A stretch of 64,000 nucleotides of DNA from Eledone cirrhosa (Eukaryota > Mollusca > Cephalopoda > Octopoda > Eledonidae): the NCBI GenBank assembly GCA_964016885.1, contig OZ024742.1:363986877-364050876 (forward strand). The letters are read 5' to 3'. Shown in pieces: positions 16,101 to 27,186 of the stretch (position 1 is its first letter; each line of letters starts with the position of its first letter). Under the pieces are notes generated by a model, which saw only the letters and a program-made list of their open reading frames with translations, did not search any database and was not told the origin of the DNA. A program made the translations under genes and the position numbers.

Positions 16101-16709
16101 GGAAGGTAAGACACACGTGGAAAGCAGCACAACAGCTGTGTTATGTGTGTAGGAAGGTAAGACTAACGTGGACAGCAATACAACAGCCGTGTTATGTGTG
16201 TAGGATGGTAAGACACACGTGGACAGCAACACAACAGCCGTGTTATGTGTGTAGGATGGTAAGACACACGTGGACAGCAACACAACAGCCGTGTTATGTG
16301 TGTAGGAAGGTAATACACACGTGGACAGCAGCACAACAGCTGTGTTATGTGTGTAGGATGGTAAGACACACGTGGACAGCAGCACAACAGCTGTGTTATG
16401 TGTATGGATTGGTAAGACACACGTGGACAGTAGCACAACAGCCGTGTTATGTGTGTAGATAGGTAAGACACACGTGGACAGCAGCACAACAGCTGTGTTA
16501 TGTGTGTAGGATGGTAAGACACACGTGGACAGCAGCACAACAGCCGTGTTATGTGTGTAGGATGGTAAGACACACGTGGACAGCAACACAATAGCTGTGT
16601 TATGTGTGTATGATGGTAAGACACACGTGGACAGCAACACAACAGCTGTGTTATGTGTGTAGGATGGTAAGACACACATGGAGAGCAGCACCACAGCTGT
16701 GTTATGTGT

Positions 16710-18276
16710 GTATGATGGAAATACACGTGGATAGCAGCACAACAGCTGTGTTATGTGTGTAGGTAGGTAAGACACACGTGGATAGCAACACAACAGCCGT
16801 GTTATGTGTGTAGGATGGTAAGACACACGTGGACAGCAGCACAACAGCTCTGTTATGTGTGTAGGATGGTAAGACACACGTGGACAGCAGCACAACAGCT
16901 GTGTTATGTGTGTAGGATGGTAAGACACACGTGGACAGCAGTACAACAGCTGTGTTATGTGTGTAGGAAGGTAAGACACACGTGGACAGCAACACAACAG
17001 CTGTGTTATGTGTGTAGGAAGGTTGACACACGTGGAAAGCAGCACAACAGCTGTGTTATGTGTGTAGGAAGGTAAGAAACACGTGGACAGCAGGACAACA
17101 GCCGTGTTATGTGTGTAGATTGGTAAGACATACGTGGACAGCAACACAACAGCTGTGTTATGTGTGTAGGATGGTAAGACACACGTGGACAGCAACACAA
17201 CAGCCGTGTATTGTGTGTAGGATGGTAAGACACACGTGGACAGCAGCACAACAGCCGTGTTATGTGTGTAGGATGGTAAGACACACGTGGACAGCAACAC
17301 AACAGCTGTGATAAGTGTGTAGGAAGGTAAGACACACGTGGACAGCAGCACAACAGCCGTGTTATGTGTGTAGGATGGTAAGACACACGTGGACAGCAAC
17401 ACAACAGCTGTGTTATGTGTGTAGGATGGTAAGACACACGTGGACAGCAGCACAACAGCTGTGTTATGTGTGTAGGTAGGTAAGACACACGTGGACAGCA
17501 GCACAATAGCCGTGTTATGTGTGTGGATTGGTAAGACACACGTGGACAGTAGCACAACAGCCGTGTTATGTGTGTAGATTGGAAAGACACACGTGGACAG
17601 CAACACAACAGCTGTGTTATGTGTGTAGGATGGTAAGACACACATGGAGAGCAGCACCACAGCTGTGTTATGTGTGTATGATGGAAATACACGTGGATAG
17701 CAGCACAACAGCTGTGTTATGTGTGTAGGAAGGTAAGACACACGTGGATAGCAACACAACAGCCGTGTTATGTGTGTAGGATGGTAAGACACACGTGGAC
17801 AGCAGCACAACAGCTCTGTTATGTGTGTAGGATGGTAAGACACACGTGGACAGCAGCACAACAGCTGTGTTATGTGTGTAGGATGGTAAGACACACGTGG
17901 ACAGCAGCACAACAGCTGTGTTATGTGTGTAGGAAGGTAAGACACACGTGGACAGCAACACAACAGCTGTGTTATGTGTGTAGGAAGGTTGACACACGTG
18001 GAAAGCAGCACAACAGCTGTGTTATGTGTGTAGGAAGGTAAGAAACACGTGGACAGCAGGACAACAGCCGTGTTATGTGTGTAGATTGGTAAGACATACG
18101 TGGACAGCAACACAACAGCTGTGTTATGTGTGTAGGATGGTAAGACACACGTGGACAGCAACACAACAGCCGTGTTATGTGTGTAGGATGGTAAGACACA
18201 CGTGGACAGCAGCACAACAGCCGTGTTATGTGTGTAGGATGGTAAGACACACGTGGACAGCAACACAACAGCTGTG
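16710..18276. repeat. Recent 966-bp tandem duplication within the minisatellite
   Basis: Diagnostic variants repeat at exactly 966 bp: the TATGATGGAAATACACG unit at 16710 and 17676, and a GATAAGTGTGTAGGAAGG unit at 17310 and 18276. Intervening rare variants (AGGTTGACACACG, AAGAAACACGTGG) are also shared. The TATGATGGAAATACACG marker occurs earlier at about 12741, 13402, 14267 and 15080, giving a second, irregular higher-order family with spacings of 661-865 bp. Confidence 0.8.
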
Positions 18277-19444
18277 ATAAGTGTGTAGGAAGGTAAGACA
18301 CACGTGGACAGCAGCACAACAGCCGTGTTATGTGTGTAGATTGGTAAGACACACGTGGACAGCAACACAACAGCTGTGTTATGTGTGTAGGATGGTAAGA
18401 CACACGTGGACAGCAATACAACAGCCGTGTTATGTGTGTAGGATGGTAAGACACACGTGGACAGCAATACAACAGCCGTGTTATGTGTGTAGGATGGTAA
18501 GACACACGTGGACAGCAACACAACAGCTGTGTTATGTGTGTAGGATGGTAAGACACACGTGGACAGCAATACAACAGCCGTGTTATGTGTGTAGGAAGGT
18601 AAGACACACGTGGACAGCAGCACAACAGCTGTGTTATGTGTGTAGGATGGTTTAGACACACGTGGACAGCAACACAACAGCCGTGTTATGTGTGTAGGAT
18701 GGTAAGACACACGTGGACAGCAACACAACAGCTGTGTTATGTGTGTAGGATGGTAAGACACACGTGGACAGCAGCACAACAGCTGTGTTATGTGTGTAGG
18801 TAGGTAAGACACACGTGGACAGCAGCACAATAGCCGTGTTATGTGTGTGGATTGGTAAGACACACGTGGACAGTAGCACAACAGCCGTGTTATGTGTGTA
18901 GATTGGTAAGACACACGTGGACAGCAACACAACAGCTGTGTTGTGTGTGTAGGATGGTAAGACACACATGGACAGCAGCACGACAGCTGTGTTATGTGTG
19001 TAGGATGATAAGACACACGTGGACAGCAGTACAACAGCTGTGTTATGTGTGTAGGATGGTAAGACACACGTGGACAGCAGCACAACAGCTGTGTTATGTG
19101 TGTAGGATGGTAAAACACACGTGCACAGCAGCACAACAGCTGTTTTATGTGTGTAGGAAGGTAATACACACGTGGACAGCAGCACTATAGCTGTGTTATG
19201 TGTGTAGGATGGTAAGACACACGTGGACAGCAGTACAATATCTGTGTTATGTGTGTAGGATGGTAAGATACACGTGGACAGCAGCACAACAGCTGTGTTA
19301 TGTGTGTAGGATGGTAAGACACACGTGGACAGCAGCACAACAGCTGTGTTATGTGTGTAGGACGGTAAGACACACGTAGACAGCAGCACAACAGCCGTGT
19401 TATGTGTGTAGGATGGTAAGACACACGAGGACATCGCACTACAC

Positions 19445-22130
19445 AGTTGCTACATGCGTAACTGAAGGACTTCAGTGTGATAATTGCAGTTTAACGTATC
19501 GAATGTTTTCTAAAAGTGGAAATGTTCTCATTGCGAACAAAATGATTTGTTGGGGCACTTATCTAATACTAATCAATACGTAATTACAAATATAATCACT
19601 ACTAGTGTACAATTTAATCACTCATACAAATGTTGAATAAATCAATTTCATTGAAAGAAAATTGAAAAAAGAAACGCAAATAACAATTAAAATTTATAGT
19701 AATTTAAATTATGTTCTCATTACTTTTCCCATCTTTTTCACTTCCATCGTATTTCGCTTCTTTCTCTCCTATTCCTCTTTTTCTGCTCTGCAACTATTTT
19801 TCTTTCTCCCACGTCTTTTGCTTTTGATTTTTTTTACCAACTCTTCTAACTGATCGTATAGGAGTTGTCTCTCTTTCTGTATTGGTTTTAAATGATAAAT
19901 ACACCAAGAAAAATATTTGTCTAGTATATAGCTCGTATAATTTGAGATGATCAACCGTATGCTAGAAGTTGAATAAATTCCTCAATTTTTAAGAATATTC
20001 TAACTTCATCGATTCAAATTTAGATTTTTAAACATCCCAGTTAATAAACAATCTACTTAACTGATTTGTATAACGTCATCTCTAAACGTAATCACTTTAC
20101 AACTACAACGAGAAGAGCAACATGACAAAAAGTTAACTAAATGATCCACAAACGAAAGGCAGAAGATAATATTATCCCCAATGCCTTTATGTTTAATACA
20201 AAGTTGTATATCATTACAATGTATATCCTTTTTTAAACTGCATATTTCTGCAATTTCTACATCTGCAAGTATGTCTTTGTAAACTTATAGGAATTCTATT
20301 TATTTTAAGTTTATACGATATTTTATATATTTTATTAATTGGAGTAATCGTATTCATGTAAGAGCTGTATGTTTAAGGAGTTTCGTTCCGAACCCCGTGG
20401 GTTACGGACAGTAGCAGTGCATTACATCTCGGACATGTGTTGTCTAATATTGCCTCAGAAGTTCAATGTCACCTGACTGTAAATTGTGGGACGGAGACTA
20501 AGATAAATCTCGTCGTGTGTGTCTCATGATTGTCGTTAAAACAATGGAAAATGTCCGCAGTTAATGTAAGGAAATCAAAATCTCAAGAGGGGGTACTTAA
20601 TTTTATTTCAAATTGGAGCGACATCTACAGGATTAGTACAGTTTCATTATGCAGTGAAATCGTCAGGATATATAAACTCACACCAACACACACACACACC
20701 GTCATTTCCCATAATAAGAACAGACACCAATCTATACGAAACTTATGCTATACACAACAGCAACAAACGTAATTGTCAATCCTGCAATCAGTCAATCCTA
20801 TCCTCTATAGGTAAAATGCACCAGTTATAAATTAAAATCAATCACGCTCTAAAATATCTACCTCAGACTGAAGTAAAAATAAACAACCAGCCTGCTTCAA
20901 TTCATAGTATGGGAGCGATGCACGTCATTGGGCTGCAGCCGTCACATTACGTAGTTTCTGTGTTACACTGCTGCGCCTAATGTTACATATGTTGCATTGC
21001 CCTCACAAATAAACTGTACAACCGATATATATACATATTTATATAATTCATATATTTATAAGAACTGCGTGCACGTGTGTGTGTTTGTGTATGTGTGTAT
21101 GGGTGTTGTAAGCAAAATACAAGAATATATATCACTGTTCCTTATATCCGGTATACTGGTCGCTACTATTTTCTAATCCAGCATATTTCTATATGTATTT
21201 ACGTAGTTGAAATATTTTATTTGGGTTATTCCCACATTCACTTTCAGGCAAACAAGGTCCACAATATGGTCACGTGACCTGGTATGAATAACAGATGAAT
21301 CAGTTTAAAATCACATCTTATTCATGGCGAAGGAGACATCGGTTTTTTGTGGTCCCAGGTGAACTTTGTCAGGGAAGAAAATACAAAATATTGGAATGTT
21401 ACACAAGAAAATCAAATACCGGCTTTCGACGTTTTTATTGTGTATGAGCATCGATTGAAACTTGTGTACTTCTCACACAGAAATATGAATTATGAGGGCA
21501 ACAGTTACAAAATCGAAATATCGGAAAAAAACTGATAACATCAAAACAGTGCTGCCATTTTGTTTTTATCTGTCACAGAATGTTCGAAGATGAGTTGTCT
21601 TTCTTCCGAAAATAAATTAGTTTATGTTAGATATCTTTCGATGTCCTTTTCACAAATTCGGTAAACAGAATATACCTAACTCCTGTCTATCTTCCAGCTT
21701 TATCATCCCCCAGAAACTCTATTCTATAAAGAAGAAGGGACATTAATCTCTTGCTGTGGAATATTCATGAGTCTTGTACAATAAATTTCTAAATTATTTA
21801 ATCTAATTATCTATTAAATTCTTCTGATCATATTCTATTACTATACCTATAGTATGATTACCATGTATTTAGAAAGTTCTCTCTGATTTGTTTATCACGA
21901 AATTAAACACTAAATGAACCATTATTATAGATAATGCCAAACATATGGCATAATAGAAAGGAATATTCTCATAACATTTAGCATTAATTTATAAACTCTT
22001 CACATATATATATTTAGTAAATCATTATGTGAACTATGATACACATTCGCGCACAAACACATACAACAATAAATATATATATATAAAAACAAATATAGTA
22101 TTAAATATATAGTTCCAGGTAGACCAAAGG
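19445..22130. other. AT-rich intergenic stretch, no gene seen
   Basis: About 2.7 kb of AT-rich sequence with only short unconvincing open frames. It has a short CA tract near 20688, a GT tract near 21075-21100, and TA runs near 21030 and 22075. I see no coding, RNA-gene or mobile-element signature here. Confidence 0.6.
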
Positions 22131-22189
22131 ACTGAGCAAGAAGGAAAGGTTAGAAGAGAGAGATTTATTTAGAGTTCTTTCCATAATAT

Positions 22190-22317
22190 ATCGGCCTGAT
22201 TTGCATATTAGCAGACTATTGAATGTGGCAAAGCCGACCATTGACCGCTGTCTGCTGATGTACAAATGTGCAGATCTGACTGATCAACCAGTCGGCTAAT
22301 ATGCAAATAAGGCCGAT
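22190..22317. repeat. Short inverted-repeat element (MITE-like)
   Basis: Positions 22190-22216 are the reverse complement of 22291-22317 with two mismatches, enclosing a unique core of about 74 bp. Each arm contains TTTGCATATTAGC or its complement. A direct repeat of GAGCAAGAAGGAARGGTT lies outside on both sides, near 22134 and 22452. No transposase or clear target-site duplication is seen, so the mobile nature is inferred from the paired arms only. Confidence 0.55.
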
Positions 22318-22552
22318 CAGTCACTGTATATTTTAGAAAATATATATTGTCGCTAGCTCTGACAGTTGGCAGTTGAACAGTGAGCTGTATTGATGAAGGG
22401 TGATACCCAGAACATTTAGTGTCTGCAGATCTGTCTACATGCCAACATAAGAGCAAGAAGGAAGGGTTCATTCTACTGACATGGCTATAAACATGAGCTT
22501 GTTAGCATAATTGCAAACGAATCGAATACTATTATTAATATTCAAATATGGT

Positions 22553-22742
22553 GAATTGGCAGTATTGGTAGAGGGTCAGACATGCTTTCCAGCGTAGTTA
22601 CGTCCCTTTACGATTTGAGTTCAAAACCCGCCGAGATTAACTTTGTCTTTCATCCTTACAGGGTCGATAAAATAAAGTACCAGTAATACACTGGGTAATT
22701 GCTGGCCGTGTGCCAAAAGTAGAAACAATTATTAATATTCGA
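22553..22742 (+). mobile_element. Cephalopod-type tRNA-derived SINE
   Basis: The order of features is that of the octopus/squid tRNA-SINE families I recall: a polymerase III B-box-like GAGTTCAAAACCC, then CCGCCGAG, CTTTGTCTTTCATCCTTACAG, GGGTCGATAAAATAAAGTACC, CACTGGG, and a tail ending in ACAATTATTAAT. The A box is diverged. This copy is the main evidence for a cephalopod host. Confidence 0.8.
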
Positions 22743-22750
22743 AAAACTCA

Positions 22751-22756
<6 letters not shown>

Positions 22757-22803
<47 letters not shown>
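22757..22803. repeat. (AT)n microsatellite
   Basis: A pure AT dinucleotide run directly follows the SINE tail region. Confidence 0.95.
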
Positions 22804-22804
<1 letters not shown>

Positions 22805-24020
22805 CACCTCCACTCCACCCCTCATCCGACCACCCTTCCCCAACTAACATACTAACATCCCTCCCTTCTTCTCCCCCCTCCTTATCACACGCACACACCC
22901 ACCGGCACATATATACACGCGCTCACACTAAATACACACCCTACTACCATCACTAACCCTTACCCCCACACCTCCATCCAACCACCCCGCAACTAACCTC
23001 ACTAACACCCCCTGACCCCAAGCACGCGAACACACGCACCCACTTACACCACCCACCCCACACGCAACTAACATCACTAACACCCCCCAACCCCACGCAC
23101 ACGTACCCACACACCCTCGTACACCACCAACTCTACACACCCTACCACCACTAACCCCCACTCACACCTGCATTCAACCCTTTCCCCACCTCCCGTATAC
23201 TAACACCCACTAACACCCCCTTCATCAAACTACACACACACCAGTACACGACACTCCCTCCATAGAACTACACACACCCTTCTCTCCCGCTCCACCCACA
23301 CCATCGCTCCACACTCACTCATCCCACTAACACCTCTACTAATACACACACACACCCTCCTCACTCCAACTTTCACACCTACCCATCCTCGCCCCTTTAC
23401 CATTCCACCGACTGCTGCTATGCCCTCTGACCACGTTCCAGCACAAACAGACACACAGCACTCCCACCGGTTGACCACTTCCTGTTGCGCGCGCACCCCA
23501 CATCTCTCCTCTTCCGACCATCTCTTCATGGAATACTCGTATGTGGAACTTGACCACCACGGAATCTACTAAACATCATAGGAATTTACCAACATTTCAA
23601 CCATCCTCTTACGGAATCACCTATATAACTCACCCACACACACACCCAAAGAATGTTTTACTCCCACACGCCACCTACACCCACAACACGCTTAAACCCC
23701 ACACACACGTGCTTTCCACCACATATTTACACCCTCAGCCTCCTGATTCCTCTCCCCCCAACCCTCTATCCACACACGCACAGACACTCCGACCTACAAC
23801 CCCCCCACACTACACACACACGCCTCTTCCTGAACATGCAACCCCGTTCTTCCCCCAACCCTTACTTTCACATACACACACACACACACACACATACACC
23901 TACACACACACACCACCTTCAGCCCTCCCCGCTCGGACACCCTGTCTCCCTCTCCCCACTCCACCCGCCACCATCCCTACACCCCCCACACCCTTCCACC
24001 ACCTGTTTTACCCCTTTTTA
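22804..24020. repeat. C-rich, G-poor low-complexity block with CA tracts
   Basis: About 1.2 kb is dominated by C and A on the plus strand (CCACCC, CACACA, CCCCAC words) with very little G. A pure CA run lies at about 23874-23892. Open frames here (for example minus 23230-23529, plus 23541-24122) are skewed to a few residues by composition and resemble no known protein. I treat the block as decayed simple sequence, perhaps part of the repeat that ends at about 24345. Confidence 0.7.
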
Positions 24021-24036
24021 ATTTCAGTTTTTTTTA

Positions 24037-24160
24037 TCATGCTTTTATATTTATTTTTATTTCATTCCTTTTATTTTGATCATGCTTTTATATTTATTTT
24101 TATTTCGTTCCTTTTATTTTGATCATGCTTTATTTTTATTTTTATTTTTAATTTCATTCG
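24037..24160. repeat. T-rich 43-bp tandem repeat, about 2.5 copies
   Basis: TCATGCTTTTATATTTATTTT begins at 24037 and 24080 and a shortened form begins at 24123, a 43-bp period. It lies between the C-rich block and the hammerhead-like motif and may belong to the same dispersed repeat. Confidence 0.7.
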
Positions 24161-24179
24161 CACCGTTTCCTTTCGCTAT

Positions 24180-24345
24180 ATATCTCTCCACCACTCCCCT
24201 ACACACCCTTTGAACTCTGTTCCCACACACTTCTCACCTGAGGAAGGGCTTATGCCCGAAACGTCGTTCCCCACCACCACCCCACTCTCCAGAGCGTGAA
24301 ATTAATAAACATTCGTTGTACTGCCTCTCTGTTTTGTTCCTGTTC
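24180..24345 (+). repeat. Dispersed-repeat end with hammerhead-like core and AATAAA
   Basis: At 24238-24265 the sequence reads CTGAGGA, then A, a GGGC/GCCC stem with a TTAT loop, then GAAACGTC. This resembles the CUGANGA-stem II-GAAA core of hammerhead ribozymes, but with one extra A before stem II. AATAAA follows at 24304-24309. Hammerhead motifs are known in Penelope-like retroelements and retrozymes. No reverse transcriptase is present, so the parent family is uncertain. Confidence 0.45.
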
Positions 24346-24440
24346 ACATTTTTCCATTATATATATAAGTTATTCCGGGTTGAATCGTACGTAACCACAG
24401 TAAGTAAGGTACTCAATACATATCAGAGTATACAAGTTTT

Positions 24441-24554
24441 AATATAGATGAGATTCTACAGGACTAGAAACGTTTCATTCTTCAGAAATCATCAGATTCT
24501 TGATGATTTCTAAAGAATGAAACAGTTATAGTCCTGTAGAATCTCATCTATATT
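24441..24554. repeat. Head-to-head inverted repeat with CTGATGA...GAAAC motifs
   Basis: Arms 24441-24494 and 24501-24554 are inverted copies with a few mismatches around a 6-bp centre. Read outward, each arm has TGATGATTTCT, an AAGAATGAAAC segment, and then GTCCTGTAGAATCTCATC. One arm has the full CTGATGA of a hammerhead core. The element could be a foldback pair of Penelope-like terminal fragments. Sequence just after it (TATATTATATAAAATCGGAGTT) also looks like the 5' end of some animal Helitrons, but no Helitron 3' end was found. Confidence 0.6.
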
Positions 24555-25611
24555 ATATAAAATCGGAGTTATCTTTCCTTTTTTCAATCATAAAAACTTT
24601 TTATACATAACTCCGTTAATTTAATTTAAAACATTATCAATTTTAACTACCTATTTATTTACATAAAATGCAAAATGAACGTCCCTAGTAACTCATATTA
24701 CGGACAACCACCTATAACTACCTATTTATTTATTTTATAAACACAAAATCAGATCCCTCGTAACTCATATTATAAACAAACTATCCTTTTAATAAAAATA
24801 CATATGCTACTATTAAAATATATATAGATATTTATATATTATTATAATATGATATATACTTACAAACATAATTCTCCAAATATATACATAATATGGTCAA
24901 ATATCTGAATATATTTCCCCCAAATTAACATTTAAGTGGTCTTCCTTTTCCTTTTCTCTTATTTTTCCTTCTTCTTTAACGATATTTTGTTTGATAATCT
25001 ATATAGCTTCGTTAAATTAACAATATTCTGAAAACACCCTCAATGTTGAACAACATTTTTGAATCCACAAATTCTTCTACTTTCACAATTTGAAAATACA
25101 ATTTCAACTTCCTTCGTAACTCATATTTGATATATAAACAATCAATACATACGCAACTTATTAATATATAGATATTTATAACCATATAACCTATCCTAAT
25201 GTAATAAGATAGAAATATTTACAACCATAATTCTTCTTATAACTCATAATATAGGTAACAAACCTTTTCCCCCAAATTAACGTTATTCCTTTCTCTTCCT
25301 TCCTACGTATACAATAACTTATCATAATTATTTAAATTTTCCATATCGTCTAAAATAACGTTTTTTTTCAGCCCTTTAACATAAACCTCATTTGCATACT
25401 CATATTAATAATTTTAAATATCTGGTTTCTCTTCCCTTCACTTTCCAGAGATAACTTGAACTATTAAGGTATATTATCCTTGGTTATGTCAAATATTTAT
25501 AAAACATTTTGTATTTTATCTGATGATAGCGTACCGACATTTTGGTACCCTTGAAATATATATAATAGAATAAATATGGTTTTATAAATATTGTTTCTAT
25601 TCATTTAATAT

Positions 25612-25616
<5 letters not shown>
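24555..25616. other. AT-rich intergenic stretch with degenerate internal repeats
   Basis: Strongly AT-rich with no gene. The word GTAACTCATATTA recurs in diverged form near 24689, 24763, 25112, 25240 and 25398. The first two lie in about 75-bp direct repeats that also share AACTACCTATTTATT. Another CTGATGA...GAAA pair lies near 25520-25555. Confidence 0.6.

Positions 25617-25666
<50 letters not shown>
25617..25666. repeat. (TA)n microsatellite
   Basis: A pure TA run abuts the left arm of the long palindrome. Confidence 0.95.
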
Positions 25667-25671
<5 letters not shown>

Positions 25672-25983
25672 AGGGTGAATATAAAATGAAAGTGCTTTTG
25701 TTAAAAAAGGAATTTATTAGGTATTGACATATGTTTCTGTAACAGACCGAATACCTATGTATCGCTGCTTGCGTAATCATATAATGTTAGCAAGTATTCG
25801 ATAGCAAATGTATAATCAGTGATTAAACAACTGATTATACATTTGCTATCGAATACTTGCTAACATTATATGATTACGCAAGCAGCGATACATAGGTATT
25901 CGGTCTGTTACAGAAACATATGTCAATACCTAATAAATTCCTTTTTTAACAAAAGCACTTTCATTTTATATTCATCCTTTCTA
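25667..25983. repeat. Long near-perfect palindrome: 154-bp arms, 9-bp loop
   Basis: Positions 25667-25820 are the reverse complement of 25830-25983, with a 9-bp spacer at 25821-25829. By eye I found one mismatch (GGGTGAAT against ATTCATCC near the outer ends). Such near-identity over 154 bp implies a young foldback element or a recent inverted duplication. The outer ends TAGAAAGGRTGAAT would be its termini. The left one abuts a (TA)n tract, compatible with TA-targeted insertion, but no transposase is encoded. Confidence 0.9.
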
Positions 25984-26084
25984 CATTTCTCCGGAATATA
26001 ATTTATACTCGTTGAGCAAACCTGCACGTACGCTGTTCATCTCTAACGTAACGATATATTATCACTACATTATTGATAACCTGA

Positions 26085-26089
<5 letters not shown>

Positions 26090-26118
<29 letters not shown>
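26090..26118. repeat. (TA)n microsatellite
   Basis: A TA dinucleotide run followed by ATGAAAAGAGTCAGGACACC. The short open frame that spans it is not convincing. Confidence 0.9.
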
Positions 26119-26122
<4 letters not shown>

Positions 26123-27180
26123 AGAGTCAGGACACCGACGGCTGAACTCCGGCCATTTCAGCAGTTAGATCCGTCCGAACTATATATAGATATGAGGACG
26201 GAACTGAATGTAGTGAGATGAAAGTTAAGACGTGCGAAGTAGAAACAAAGGCGGAAAAAGAAAAAAGAATGAGTAAGATAAATATATACAATTGTTAGTG
26301 GGAGGAAAGAAAAAATAGAAACATTTAGGAGGAATGTCAAATTTGCCAGAAAAGGAATTTGTCGAAAAAATTCCACTGCAATTTTCCACAGCAAGCGTTA
26401 GTAAATACTGGAAGGAAGAGGAGTGTGTTTATAGAATTTCCCAATAAACTAAGTAGCTGGGTTTGTTTTTTACATTTTGTCCGCTTTTTTCTACTTCAAA
26501 CAAATCTAGAAATACTAAGAAGAATTAAAGTAAAATTAGTAGGATACAATATATAAGTGAAACATGAGAGTGACCTAATACATTTGGTAATAAATCACTA
26601 GGTTATATGTATTAACTCTAATTGTTTTAGTAATAAATGACCTAAACTCTCAATCTATCTGTCATTATTGTTGCTGTTACTTCTTAAACACTATATTATC
26701 GTAAGACAATCTTTTTTTAGTATCGGCTTATTGATTCTAAGAGTAGGAATGTCTAGAAAGTGGATGGCAGCTGGGGTCTGATGATATCTATGAACTTGCA
26801 AGATTAACGTATATAAAGAATGATGTACACATCCGCGAAAATACTATGAAATAGCTTCAAAAATAGATGCTATTAAATAGCTTCTAAAATAGTAACCCCT
26901 TTAAAAACAGCACTTGACAGCTATGAAGATTCAAACTCCATATCTCCCACATACCGACTAGGCGCTTTAGTGAAGGTACAGAAATGAATCTTGCCGTCTT
27001 AAATTAGATAGATAGCTGCTGAGTCACAACTTTCAGGTGTCAAGAAGCATCGTAGTAAACAAACATCGTTTATACGTAACCGAGCTCTCACGAGCGGAGA
27101 TGGTATAACACAGTTTAGAGACCGAGTGCGAATGCTCGAAGCAGGGAGAAAAGTGCTAAAGATAACCAATGACTAAGTTT
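26119..27180. other. Intergenic, nothing recognised
   Basis: About 1 kb of AT-rich unique-looking sequence. Short open frames (about 60-80 codons) show no motif, start context or splice pattern that would support a gene. Confidence 0.55.
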
Positions 27181-27186
27181 TGTTAA

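Larger units (their letters stand above)
1..19444. repeat. 51-bp minisatellite (satellite-scale tandem array)
   Basis: About 380 head-to-tail copies of a 51-bp unit run without interruption from the window edge to about 19444, where the last unit decays into unique sequence. Each unit reads, in order, a TGTGTGTAGGAWGGTAAG segment, ACACACGTGGACAGC, then a CACAACAGCTGTG segment. Main variable positions are GGATGG/GGAAGG/GATTGG, CAGCAG/CAGCAA, and CAGCTG/CAGCCG. A few units are about 2 bp shorter (near 4145, 5465, 12745), which shifts the reading frame. Because 51 is divisible by three and the consensus has no stop in several frames, very long open frames appear on both strands with a 17-residue repeat. 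They end wherever one base change makes a stop (for example TGG to TGA near 1970), so I treat them as non-coding. The array is truncated on the left, so its true length is unknown. Confidence 0.97.

Noticed and set aside
1..19444. CRISPR-like array
   Set aside because: Units are contiguous with no unique spacers, and the rest of the window is metazoan.
20530..20772. 80-codon plus-strand frame in the AT-rich region
   Set aside because: Ends in a CA-repeat-derived His/Thr stretch, with no supporting motif or splice structure.
23541..24122. 193-codon Thr/His/Pro-rich frame
   Set aside because: Pure reflection of CA/C-rich low-complexity DNA; its overlapping frame is equally open.
24547..24580. 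Helitron 5' end (TCTATATTATATAAAATCGG)
   Set aside because: Resembles animal Helitron starts, but no CTRR end with hairpin or helicase was found downstream, so it is mentioned only as a possibility.
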